Below, piece after piece: positions 49,375 to 60,468 of a stretch of DNA of 64,000 nucleotides (the first letter of the stretch is position 1; each line of letters starts with the position of its first letter). The notes below the pieces were generated by a model. That model did not search any database. It had not been told where the DNA came from and was given only the letters and a program-made list of their open reading frames with translations. The translations under genes and the position numbers were made by a program. This stretch comes from Sisyra terminalis (taxonomy: Eukaryota > Arthropoda > Insecta > Neuroptera > Sisyridae): assembly GCA_958496175.1 (NCBI GenBank), contig OY292276.1, positions 10,496,001 through 10,560,000 of the forward strand, in the 5' to 3' direction.

Positions 49375-50165
49375 TAGGGTGATATTTTTTTTTTTACTTT
49401 TTTTTTTTGGTCCCATCGTGAAATTTTGTTGGAAATACTAAAAAAAAAAATTCTCTGAAAGTTTGATCCCTTAATATTAATTTTAAGTCCTCGACCAAGA
49501 CGTGTAAAGATTTCCCATTGAAAATACACGGAATCTCTGATTTTTTATTTTTAAATTTCTATATCTCAGCGGCATTTCATGGGATCGCTTTTACCGAAGA
49601 TGGTTTTTTCTCAGAATTACACGGTCTACAAAAGTGCCCATTTCACACCAGTGAGGTAGTACGGGCCTTTGAACCTGATTTTTCCATAAAATTTGCCTTT
49701 TTTTGCATTTATCTCGTAAATAACAAGAGCTACGGAAAAATTATAAATGAAAAACTTGTAGAGAATTTGATTTTCTACAAAAAAGTTCTTGTAGACCAAA
49801 TCGCGAAAATCAATATTAAACGAGATATTAAGCCTTGAATTTTATGGAAAAATCAGGTTCAGTGGCCCCCGTACTACCTCACCGGTGTGAGTTACGACTT
49901 TGTCGCAATAGGCACTTTTGTAGAGCGTTTAATTCTGAGAAAAAACCATCTTCGGTAAAAGCGATCCCATGAAATGCCGCGGAGATATAGAAATTTAAAA
50001 ATAAAAAATCAGAGTTTCCGTGTATTTTCAATGGGAAATCTTTACACGTCTTGGTCGAGGACTTAAAATTAATATTAAGGGCTCAAACTTTCAGAGAATT
50101 TTTTTTTTGGTATTTCCAACAAAATTTCACGATGGGACCAAAAAAAGTAAAAAAAAATCACCCTA
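49375..50165. mobile_element. Giant foldback element 3
   Basis: Starts TAGGGTGATA and ends AAATCACCCTA. The two arms (about 49375-49690 and 49850-50165) are inverted copies sharing GGTCCCATCGTGAAATTTTG, AAGTCCTCGACCAAGACGTG, CATTTCATGGGATCGCTTTT, ACCGAAGATGGTTTTTTCTC and GAGGTAGTACGGG. Length 791 bp. No clean target duplication, because the flank was rearranged. The frame at 49518-49838 and its antisense are by-products of the palindrome. Confidence 0.85.
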
Positions 50166-50241
50166 ATAATAATATATAAAAATCATACCATAAACATAAA
50201 TTTGAACAGAAGTTCAAACAAAAATATTTGTGATGACGTAT

Positions 50242-50288
50242 TGCCCAGATACGTATTTCGATTGCCAAGCAATCATCATCAGTGGTCA
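50242..50288 (-). ncRNA. Hammerhead-like ribozyme motif, family A
   Basis: Minus strand: UGACCA, core CUGAUGA, an extra U, stem II GATTGC-TTG-GCAATC (perfect 6 bp), GAAA, UACGUA, UC, UGGGCA. Stem I UGACCA/UGGGCA pairs at 5 of 6 positions. This copy has the classical U at position 7 (CUGAUGA). It is the best-preserved family A copy. Confidence 0.6.
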
Positions 50289-50399
50289 TTAAGTAGTTTG
50301 GATCACTCCGTAACTGCTTTGTGATGATTCACAATATATCCTATATATTGTATACACAGTATAACTGTTTAAAGTCAGCGAAAAAATCTTATTTTGATT

Positions 50400-52340
50400 A
50401 AACTTATATGTTGCGTAAATGTTAACTTAGAAAAAAAATCATGAACATTTGGAATTCGTAAAGTAAGGATATTTATACTTTTCAAAAGTGTTTATTTATC
50501 CTTAAATTTCTAGGATTATAGTAGCAAAGTTTCTGGGTCCAGATTTATTTTAAGATAATTTTTTGGCAAATTACTTTATTCAGAATTTATTTGCTTGTCT
50601 TTAGCCCTAATTCAAATCCTTGGCATTTTATTATAGCACTGGTACAACTGCAGCAAATGAATACCAAAAATTTATTATGGAACCCAAATTAAATCGGTAG
50701 TATCAGCCCAGATAATTTACGATTATTGATAGGCATTTTCAAAAACAATAAATAAAAGTATTAAAAGCTTATTTCTCATAAAGAAAAAGTTCTCCAAACT
50801 ATCAATTTCCCACCAAGAAACAATTTTAAAAGTCATTTTCAAGATGCAAGCGGAAATAAGGGATTTATTTAATCCTGTCAAGTGGAATGACCTCTGCCCT
50901 TTTTCACACCAGAAATCTAAAATAGATAACATGCAACAATCTTCTCTTTTATGGAAATAGTAAGAACGTATTTTTAGAAAACAATAATTGCTAAATAATT
51001 TACACTTTTCAATCTCTAATTTTGTCCTCAATTGGTTCATTCCAAAATGGATGGACGAAAGAGGAAATCAATAATTATAATACCTATCGATTACTTGTAA
51101 GTACTTTTCTTCGATATGACATGGAATACTATAAATAGAAAAAGGTTGGCATTATTTCCATTTGTTCTATTTCGTGCAAATGTTTTTTTTAATATTTACA
51201 AGGAAATAAATGTTTGTCCTTGAGGTTAGCAGGCACCATGTGCCTGCGAAGGATATAATGTGTGGGGGTGTGGAGATATCGAAAGAACCAACTGTTGGAA
51301 TATCTAAAGCAAACTATTCATTTTAAAATTTCACAGGAAATGTGAGCTTTGCTCTTCTCTTCAAGAGAATAAAGTCGTTCTTCCTGTTTGGTATTTGTCT
51401 TGTAAATGAAGAACATTGCAATGCAAACCATTCATATGTATAAGATGTCTTTTTAATATTACTCTATATATATATTTTAATATTTCTTCTTATGAAAAAA
51501 AAATGTACAATGTAGGTCATAATTATAGACTTGTTTGAATAGGAAGAGACTTTTTATAAAGAGATGAAATAAGTTGAAAAAAAAATTATATAAGTAGTAA
51601 GCAATATAGAAATATTATAGCATATCCATATTTTTTTTTTGAAATGAGATTGTTTACCAATTAAATCAACAGTATTTGTATATTTTTGTTTCAGTTGGTA
51701 ACATATGGTTTAATTAAGTACACGTTAATAATAACCTAATGGCATAAATTCCATCTTTAACGATAATGAAGCATAATTTTTATAATAATATAGTTTAGTT
51801 TGTAAAAAAATCTAATGACTAAATTTTTTTGATTTTATTTTAATGATACTTTGTAGGTATGTACATTGTACATAAGCACTAATAAAATATTAAGATCATG
51901 GAAGTTCCAAATGTTTATTCCAATTAGGTTTAGTGACAAAAAATTTTAAGTAAAAAAAAGTTTTTTTTCTCCTACAATTTACTTATTTGATTGATCTACA
52001 ATTTTACAAAAATTTAGAGATTGATAATGAATTTTCCATACAAAATTAACAACTATAAAATGTTGGTATATCTATAAAGAAATAATATGATACACAAAAC
52101 CATCAATCGATAATTGAATCGAAACCTATTAGCAAAAAAATTTCAAATTTATAGAATTTAATAACAAATACCTTACCATACTTGGAATAAAATAATTGTT
52201 CTCTTGATTATATAAGCACTATTAAATTTATCCCTTACAAAGTATCGTTAAAATATCTTTCCAGAGCCGAATCACCATCTCTTTAGCCACATAGTCCCTA
52301 AAAATTGATTATATAATACATGATAAAATTCAGATCTCAG
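50400..52340. other. AT-rich DNA with one perfect small hairpin
   Basis: No gene is supported; the 105-codon minus frame at 50723-51040 is not recognised. At 51229-51247 there is a perfect 8-bp hairpin GCAGGCAC-CAT-GTGCCTGC in otherwise non-repetitive DNA. Confidence 0.4.
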
Positions 52341-52407
52341 CTTTTATTAAATAAGAAGACAATTCAGGTTGTTTAAGATCGGTTTTTTTATTTAATATTT
52401 TTACTAT

Positions 52408-52456
52408 TCAATTAGCTACGTTTCGTTACGTATTATGACTTCATCAGGCTTCTTGA
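52408..52456 (-). ncRNA. Hammerhead-like motif, family B, weakened copy
   Basis: The minus-strand counterpart of 52623-52671. Core CUGAUGA and GAAACGUA are intact and stem I is conserved. Stem II is GTCATA-ATA-CGTAAC with two mismatches, so folding should be impaired. Confidence 0.45.
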
Positions 52457-52622
52457 TTCACAAAAATAAAATATTTTCAATTTAAATTCAATAAATAAAT
52501 AATTATTTTAGTTTTCCATTCCAACTTATGATAGAAATTGAAAAAAATAATCAAAAGCATGGAACCCTTTTATCATCTATTTATTTATTGAATTTAAATT
52601 GAAAATATTTTATTTTTGTGAA

Positions 52623-52671
52623 TCAAGAAGCCTGATGAAGTTACGATACGTAACGAAACGTAGCTAATTGA
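52623..52671 (+). ncRNA. Hammerhead-like ribozyme motif, family B
   Basis: Core CUGAUGA at 52632-52638 and an extra A at 52639. Stem II is GTTACG (52640-52645) with CGTAAC (52649-52654), a perfect 6 bp with loop ATA. GAA is at 52655-52657, A15.1 at 52658, then CG, U16.1 at 52661 and A17 at 52662. Stem I pairs AGC (52629-52631) with GCU (52663-52665). After a GA/AA internal loop, UCAA (52623-52626) pairs with UUGA (52668-52671). An internal loop in stem I is typical of natural hammerheads. Stem III is one pair intramolecularly, or ACGU/ACGU in a dimer. Confidence 0.65.
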
Positions 52672-53198
52672 ATAGTAAAAATATTAAATAAAAAAACCGA
52701 TCTTAAACAACCAGAATTGTCTTCTAATTTAAAAAAATTATATAATACTTAAATATAGAGATACTTAAATATTTAAATTCTTAAATACAGAGATTTCTCA
52801 GTTAAAGATTTTCAAATAGGTACTACAAATAAGTACAAAAGAGAAGAAGATCCAAGAAGATAATAAAGTAAAAGATATATGCTTTAGGGATTTAGAGGCT
52901 CTGAAAGCTCCAGAGAATGGCCAAAAGAAAATGATTAAAAATTTAAATACCTTACTTGTACACACCAAGGAGCCAAAACTCAAAAATATTATTTCTTCAA
53001 ATATAAAAAAAGGGTTCCAATAAAGTATAAAGAATAATATAACATTTATTTCTGTTTTAAACATGTTCTTCATGCTTTTTATCCATAAGATGCAGGAAAA
53101 TCAATAAAAATTTTGTTATAACTTCCAAAATATCTACCTTTTGTTACTTAGGAAAAAATATCGTGAATTTTAATCCTTTATTGCACCCGAATGAAACT

Positions 53199-53836
53199 TT
53201 TTAAATTTCTATATCTCAGCGGAATTTCATAGGATCGCTTTTACCGAAGATGGTTTTTTCTCAGAATTAAACGCTCTACAAAAGTGCCCATTGCAACAAA
53301 GTCGTAACTCACACCGGTGAGGTAGTACGGGCCACTGAACCTGATTTTTTCATAAAATTCGCGTTTTTTTGCATTTATCTCGTAAATAACAAGAGCTACG
53401 GAAAAATTGTAAATAAAAAACTTGTAGAGAATTTGATTTCCTACAAAAAAGTTCTTATAGACCAAATCGCGAAGATCAATATTAAACGAGATATTAAGCC
53501 TTGAATTTTATGGAAAAATCAGGTTCAGTCGCCCGTACTACCTCACCGGTGTGAGTTACGACTTTGTCGCAATGGACACTTTTGTAGAGCGTTTAATTCT
53601 GAGAAGAAACCATCTTCGGTAAAAGCGATCCCATGAAATGCCGCTGAGATATAGAAATTTAAAAATAAAAAATCAGAGTTTCCGTGTATTTTCAATGGGA
53701 AATCTTTACGTCTTGGTCGAGGACTTAAAACTAATATTAAGGGCTCAAACTTTCGGAGAATTTTTTTTTTTTTAGTATTTCCAACAAAATTTCACGATGG
53801 GACCAAAAAAAAAAAGTAAAAAAAAAAATCACCCTA
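53199..53836. mobile_element. Giant foldback element 4, 5'-truncated
   Basis: Same family as 49375-50165 (CATCTTCGGTAAAAGCGATC, CTCACCGGTGTGAGTTACGA, TCTTGGTCGAGGACTTAAAA), ending AATCACCCTA at 53836. The left arm begins only at TTAAATTTCTATATCTCAGC, so its outer 150-170 bp are missing. The short frame at 53797-53982 starts in the A-rich terminus and is not a gene. Confidence 0.85.
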
Positions 53837-53839
53837 ATA

Positions 53840-55635
53840 CACAGTATCAAAAATATGGAAAAAATGAATGGTCAATAATGAAAATTTTAGTAATAATACC
53901 AGTTTTTATTTTGACACACCTAGGAAATACATTCATTAAATGCATGAGGACTTTAAAAAGAATCCTAAGCAAAAAGCTTTAAACGAAATGTGAAGAAATA
54001 TTTTGATTTAATTTTTAATATTTTTTTAAACTTTAAAATTAAATGAAAAATACTACAAAAAAAAATAAACGATACCATTCAGTAGTACTATTTTTAAAAA
54101 TTGAGCAATTAAAAATATTTCTGATTGGTTTTTAGACTCACAAATTATATTAGTAGTATATATTCTGCGGACCATAACATGAATAACACTCATAAAGCAT
54201 ATTTGCATATTGACCAGAAATAAAAGTATGCATTGTATTATAAAAAATAATTCAAGTAGTTCTATTCAAATACAATTTTTTTCGAAATAAATTTTATTTT
54301 TAATTTTATGGTACAAATTTTTAAGTAAATTATTGTGGAATAATTTTCACTGCTTCTTTACGTTTATGCTAGATGCGATAAAAACGTTTGAAAAGAATTT
54401 CGTCTTTTTTTTTCTCTTTTTCAATTTTCTATGATGCCAACTTAAAAATTGATTTCTATTTTATAATTAACATTGAATAAATTTCTTTTGAATTAATGTA
54501 CAAATCTGGGACAACTTTGAACCGTAAAATTACACAAATTACGTACCAACTTATTGATAAATTTGGTTAAACCAATTAAAAAACCGTTCACATTAACTGA
54601 ATCATTCAAAAGTACCAAACATAATTTACATCAACGACAATCATAAGGTGTTTTTTTCTGAACCAAACGAAAAGAAAAAATGTAAAAATTCTTCGAAAAC
54701 AATAGAAGTAATGGATATGTGCTTAAACATCTCATTTCTTTGGGCAAACAAATTGGGTTTATGAAATTTTTTGTGCGTCACACAATCTATCATTGTCACA
54801 TAGGAAATTCTGAATACTTATCTTGACGTCCATCGCAAACAATATCACGTTGTAAATGTGTAACAAAATTTTTCAATTTAGAGACAAAAAAAAAATGGGT
54901 ACTAATGTTTTTAAAATATGCATTAAACATGACAAGAAAATTTCGTCGAATATTTGTTAAATTACTTTCTAAATAAGTTTTTTCTTTTCAGTTTTTTTTT
55001 TTGTGATGAATTGAACTGCTGTGGACAAAGTCGAATTTTTCATCTGCTGAGACAAATTAGAAAACCGAAATCTGACCATATTTGCTTTAAATTCCGAGTC
55101 AACTAACTGTATGATATGGATAGCTCAAGCTACTATACAGATACTATGTAGATACTATGTAGAATATAATGTGAAAGTGTTCAGTGTTGAGAATAATTTG
55201 GCAATTCGATACGGCATCGTTTGAATTAACGCGTAACTGATATGTTATATTTATTCGAAATAATTAGATTGGTACCCACCGATGTAATTGTAATTCATTT
55301 TGTGTAATTAAAATGTTATTTCGCTTTAGTTATCTGATAGCTGATTCATTCCATTCCAATTACTTACATGGTATCACTTAATTGATGCAAAGACTGAAAA
55401 ACAAAACTAATTAAGTCCATGTTTTCATTTGAAATGGGAGAATATTACATCACTCGTTTGAAACATTTTTATGGCTCTAAACTAGCTAATTCTTTCGATT
55501 TCGTCTGCGTGGCAAACTATTAGTACAAGTCGACATTATTTTCTTATTAAAGAATATTTTAACGTTCAAAATATACGATTTATAAACATAACCATTCTAA
55601 TTTTTCTTTGTCCTTAAAGCTTGATTTAGAAAGAA
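53840..55635. other. AT-rich DNA, possible RTE-like scrap
   Basis: No gene. AAACTAGCTAATTCTTTCGA followed by TTTCGTCTGCGTGGCAAAC (about 55477-55518) resembles the 5' end of the RTE-like family (CTAGCTGATCCCCGCGACTT) with several changes. The segment 54820-55400 is less AT-biased but not coding. Confidence 0.35.
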
Positions 55636-55639
55636 ATTT

Positions 55640-55764
55640 AATCAGTTAAAACTTTATTTATTACATGCGACGTTTCGGCTCCTTTATTGAGCCTACGAAT
55701 GCCTGAGGAAGGCTCAATAAAGAAGCCGAAACGTCGCGTGTAATAAATAAAGTTTTAAGCGATT
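55640..55764. mobile_element. Foldback Penelope-like tail, family C
   Basis: Arms AATCAGTTAAAACTTTATTT..CGACGTTTCGGCTCC (55640-55693) and GGCTCAATAAAGAAGCCGAA..AAAGTTTTAAGCGATT (55711-55764) are inverted copies around a 17-bp centre. Only the plus strand has a complete core. Confidence 0.65.
55699..55739 (+). ncRNA. Hammerhead-like ribozyme motif, family C
   Basis: Core CUGAGGA at 55703-55709 and an extra A at 55710. Stem II is GGCT (55711-55714) with AGCC (55724-55727). GAA is at 55728-55730, A15.1 at 55731, then CG, U16.1 at 55734 and C17 at 55735. Stem I is AUGC (55699-55702) with GCGU (55736-55739), three Watson-Crick pairs and one GU. The inverted arm reads GCAU here, which would pair perfectly. 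Confidence 0.55.
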
Positions 55765-56820
55765 ATTTTTGATCCTAGTCCTATAAGCATTTTTACCATC
55801 TTTAATATTTTTAAAGCATTACGTCGGCTGTTTAAGAAAACTATTTTTCAAGTGCAAGTATTATTGTTATAATTCCGGAAAATTTTTTTGAGGAAAAGAA
55901 AAAAAACTTGCTAAAATCTCTCCTCCCCACCTGAAAAAACTTCTATATTTGTCCTTGATACAAAAATGAATTGTCCTTTTAGAACTTGAAGAAGACATTT
56001 GCGGATAGCCCTTACTTTTGAAAGGAATCTTTCTTATTTCCATCTATAAAAATTATAGTTTTTCTTTAGGGAATACAAGTTCTTGAAACATTAAAGCATA
56101 AGAATATGATTGAATAAAAAATATTCTAATAAAGCTAGTTTTTGAATTCGTTTTTTTTTTTGGGTATGGGGATAAAGTTAATTCCTACAAGACTATGGTT
56201 TTTTCGATGGTCATAATTGCAAGAGTGGTGAATGCAAGACGTTAAATACAAAAGTCCTCCCATGAAAGAAAATTATTATTCAGGAAAAAAGAGTGGATTA
56301 TCTATGGCCTATTAGGGCAATGAAGAAAGGGCTAGTTTTAACATAAAAAGCAGCTTCAATGTCAATAAAAAGTTTATAATAAAGAAGTATGAATAAATAT
56401 TTCTTTGTTGTAATTGAATATTTTAGTTAAGTTCAGTATAGTGGTTTCGTTTAGCAATAGTTTATTGTTAGTTTCATTTTAATTATAAGTATCAAAAACT
56501 AAGTATCAACTTCTTAAAGTCCAAAAAACGTTACACAAATGATCGAAGACTTAAAAAATTTAAAATCGAAAATTTAAATACTACATATATATTTGGTTGG
56601 TGCTTACGGAATTTTAGCTTCTAAAGTGAATTTGTAAAACTATAATAAATCTTTTTTCAAAATGAGATTATTTGGGCCAAATATATTCCATTTGTTCCAT
56701 TATACTTTTCCCGAAGAACCTTGGAATATATAGAGATGCCTGTCCTAAAGAAATTCCAATAGTTGAAATCAATAAACTTTGATATATTTTTTTTCAGATT
56801 ATCAAATTATAGTATAAATA
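55765..56820. other. AT-rich DNA, nothing recognised
   Basis: No gene, repeat or RNA gene seen. Confidence 0.4.
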
Positions 56821-56824
56821 ATTA

Positions 56825-56923
56825 CAGTGTAATCTCACTAATCCGGCACTATTGAAAACCGGAGGGTGCCGGATTATTGGACGTGCCGATATATCGAAGT
56901 GCCGGATTAGTGAGATTATACTG
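56825..56923. mobile_element. pogo/Tigger-like hairpin MITE
   Basis: CAGTGTAATCTCACTAATCC then GGCAC at the left; at the right, GTGCCGGATTAGTGAGATTA then TACTG, the inverted repeat. This terminal sequence (CAGT..AATCTC..TAATCCGGCAC) is typical of pogo/Tigger-like Tc1-mariner elements. TA precedes the left end (56823-56824 is TA), but the right flank is TG, so the TA duplication is not intact. The centre repeats GTGCCGGATTA and GTGCCGATATATCG. The minus frame at 56849-57097 overlaps it by chance. Confidence 0.8.
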
Positions 56924-56929
56924 TGTCAT

Positions 56930-59900
56930 ATATATAAAATGGCTATCTTGCCGTGCGTCCGTACAGAATAGGCTATGCGCATGCGCTCTGTTATCCCCAC
57001 TTACGCATTCAAAACGTTGGTAGGGTACTCTCTCACTAATGTATTTATTTTTGAATACGTATTTCGGATTTTCCGGTTTACAATATGTGAAAACCAAAAA
57101 ACATAATGCTCACTTATAAACTTAACTTAACATGTTCAGATATATCTACTTATCAGAGTTTAAATTTTTAAGCAGACCCTAAGTTTTTGTTTCTAATAAT
57201 AAATCAACTTGGTTTTTTATTAAGTAGTTTATTAAACGTTATCTCTTACAAACTTGGCTACCGTTTTTCACTCTTTTAGAGGAGAAATTTTCAAAAACCC
57301 TTTCTTATTATATATCTGCATCGTATAAGGAAAACACTTTCCAAATTTTATCGACACAAATGTGAACTTATATTTGAAAATACAATGTAAAACGAAAAAA
57401 AAATGACCTTTTTTATGTTAGTTAACATGACTAAAAAGCTATTTGATTTCGCACATTTGAACATTGTACATACAAAATTGTTGGGAATAAGTGGAAAGCG
57501 TGGAAGTAAATTCGAATATTTTATTTATTTTCAGTACCAATAATTGGTATTCAAATTGTTCAAAATACCGAAAAAAAGTTAGTATCGAAAATTTTATATT
57601 TGAATTGACAGTGAAATATATGGCAAAAAATTGCTACCTTAATGTTTTTCAGTCGAATATATAATTACTCCAGATCACAACCATTGGTTCATAAAAAAAA
57701 AGATTTTAAAAAGTTTGATATTTGAAAAACGAACCAAAATTGAAAATCCCCTATTTGGTATACGTACTACATAAGAATTAAACTTTCATAATAGTTTAGT
57801 GAAATGGCGTTATTTAAAATGTTGTTAATAAAATGATATAAAAAAACACTTATATTTTATTTCTTAATATAATTTTAGAAAAACTTTTTTATATTAACAA
57901 CACTTTGATTATTAAATTTAAAATTTCGATTCTTGATTTACTCTTATTAAACATTTTATTGAGATAAAACCTTTAGTTGCGAATGCAATGGGCAACTACT
58001 AGTTTATAAATAATTATTTTATTAAACATGAAGAACTTTTTTTTGAGCACAACAGTACTAAAATTCAGTTATTCTAAACAAATCTATACAAGAGAATATT
58101 GATTCTAAATATTAATATTTCTTTAAGCATCTATATATTGAAGTCTTTTAGGGAAAAGTGCATGGGAGCAAATAAAATATATTTTACGTAAATAAAAGAT
58201 ATAAACTTTTATATTTTTACATAAAAAATCGATGTTTAAAAATTTATCAACAAATTAGGATAAATTTCCGAAAAAAAATCTGCTGATATTCCTACCTATC
58301 ATTTCAACCTCTCGTAATTTAAACTCTACAATTTGAATACTGGATAATTATATAAATGTCCCTTACGGTTTGATATGAAATCCTACAAAAGTGCTTTAAA
58401 ATTCTCATTATAGAAAAAAAAGTTCAAAAACAAGAATTTCACAAATAAAATCCACAAAACATGTTAATTTCCCCTCCAATTACCATTTTAAATTACATCT
58501 AATTCATCGCAGAAAATATCATTAATATCAAATATTTTCTCGTACTTTTCCTCCAAAAACCACTCACATACAGCTTCTCCCATCAAAGAATAGTACCTAC
58601 ACCACTTAACTGAGCTGATTTATTATCTTTGTTGGTTCGGTATTTTGGTCGAATTGTGTATATATATCTTTATTACACGTACTAATGGATTGTAATGTGT
58701 TAATTCTAATGTTGGTATTCTCACTTCCGTTATTTTAATTTCGTTACTCTGTAATGGCTATTCTCTTTATTCTTTTGGCTATAATTTCTAATCTCGTGCC
58801 ATTTATTTCCAACGACTTAAATGTGTAAAGTGTAAGCTAACTTAAGCTACATGGACATTAGGGAATGATAGACGTGAGTTTATTTTAAATTGTTTTTTTG
58901 AAAGCTTTTTCAAGTTTACAATGGAATCTTTACGAGGTGGAAAACATAAGGGGTTTCCTTTTTTTTCTACTAAACAAAGAGTTAATTAATTAAGGTTGTT
59001 GAAAAATTCTATTTTAATCGGGAAAACTATTTTTTTTCCATTGCATTTTTGGTGATTTATAATTTATTTTATGATTATGCATTAATCTGAAACCTCCTAA
59101 ACAAAATTTTACTATATCGACTTAAAAATAATCGTAACTGTTCCGTCTTTAGTGCTTTAGCTTTTATTATTTTCATTAAAAGATTACTCCGTATAGTTCC
59201 ATTATTTTCTTCAATATAAAAGGTTTACCGCTGGCCCAACATAATATGAAATATATCAGTGCAGAATTCCATAAAATTTATAAATTCAAAATGAAAATTA
59301 TTTAATACCGTTGATACATTTGTATAAATGGGTCTCTAACAACCATGTGATTTGAACAAAATCGAAATTCTCATAGAAAAGATTTGAAACTCATCTACTT
59401 GAGCACTTCCATAACAATTACATAGGCTTTAGTATTAACTTATCTTAACTTCCACCAACGCAGCACTTTAAAACTAAAGCTTAATATTATTTAAAGTTGA
59501 TAGATCAAAATTCCTCCGTTGAAAACATAACTGTTTTGCTCGTAATTTGCAACGAATTTAATGTTTTTTTTTACGAATAAAAAGCAAATGTCCATGAATT
59601 TCAACAATACATTTATTTGAAATCGCAAACAAATTACTATACCAGTTTCCACTTAGTTCAGTGGAAAAAATGATTTTGATCATTAGCCTCATTTCTGATT
59701 CAAACATCACCGAAAATTGTTCACACATTTTTTTTTTTATTTATGGAATTACAAAATTCATAAATCATCAAAAAAAAACACATAGAATATAATAAACACC
59801 CGAAAAGGAAATGAGTGGGAAAATTCCAAAAAAAAAAAATCATTGTCCAATTGAATAATACTATTAGGTGAAAGAAAATCTAGTACAAGAAAAATCTGTT

Positions 59901-60465
59901 TGGTATATAATTGTTGCAGTTGGTGATTGTGGGGATTGTGTTCATTAGGCAGTGAAATTAAATTTTCATAAAGCCACCAGAACATTAAGGTTACCCTTTG
60001 GAGCGGATTATGCATTAATATGGTGGAGAGATGTAATCTCTCCCACTTGGCACACGGAGGACTTTAGTGTGGGAACATTTTGTATTAGGTCTCACATGAA
60101 AGTTTGATCTGTTCAGTCTCTGATACATTGATACTCAAGAGAGAGATTTTATAATGATTAACACTTGAACATTCGTGCGATGGAAAGACATTTAAATGTA
60201 ATTATCAAGTACGGCTTTTACAGCTTATTTGTTCAATAAGTAGTGCGATACAATTTCCCATTAGGTTTTCATTACGACATTAGAATTAAAAATTTCAAGC
60301 AGAATATACTGCTTCTTCAAAAAACAGCTTCTACTGCACTTGCAATTTTATGGTTTTTAGATCAGATTCATATTTTTTGTTCTCCCTATTTTAATATTTC
60401 TACCTCAAATCTTCAATTTTTAAAATTCTATGCCCTATTGAACTTTTGCTTATTTTTATATGTTT
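56930..60465. other. AT-rich DNA, nothing recognised
   Basis: No gene. The minus frame at 59758-60015 and the plus frame at 60243-60467 are not recognised. Confidence 0.4.
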
Positions 60466-60468
60466 AAA

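Larger units (their letters stand above)
49340..50390. mobile_element. Composite: Penelope-like family A tail interrupted by a giant foldback
   Basis: The left piece ACTGTGTATTCAATATATAG (about 49350) and the right piece from ATAATAATATATAAAAATC (50166) to CCTATATATTGTATACACAG (about 50338-50360) belong to the family seen at 3.15-3.58 kb. In between sits the foldback 49375-50165. Compared with 3170-3220, about 30-35 bp of the tail are missing at the insertion point. Confidence 0.65.
52351..52727. mobile_element. Foldback Penelope-like tail, family B
   Basis: The left arm (about 52351-52500) and right arm (about 52575-52727) are inverted copies sharing AGAAGACAATTC.GGTTGTTT, AAGATCGGTTTTTTTATTTA, ATTCAATTAGCTACGTTTCG and GGCTTCTTGATTCACAAAAA. 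Each arm carries a hammerhead-like core. No protein is encoded. Confidence 0.7.

Noticed and set aside
49518..49838. 106-codon open frame on the plus strand
   Set aside because: It lies inside the near-palindromic foldback, and the equivalent antisense frame at 53241-53465 in the sister element is just as open. It is a by-product of the repeat.
50723..51040. 105-codon open frame on the minus strand
   Set aside because: No recognised motif or neighbour; aromatic- and lysine-rich as expected by chance here.
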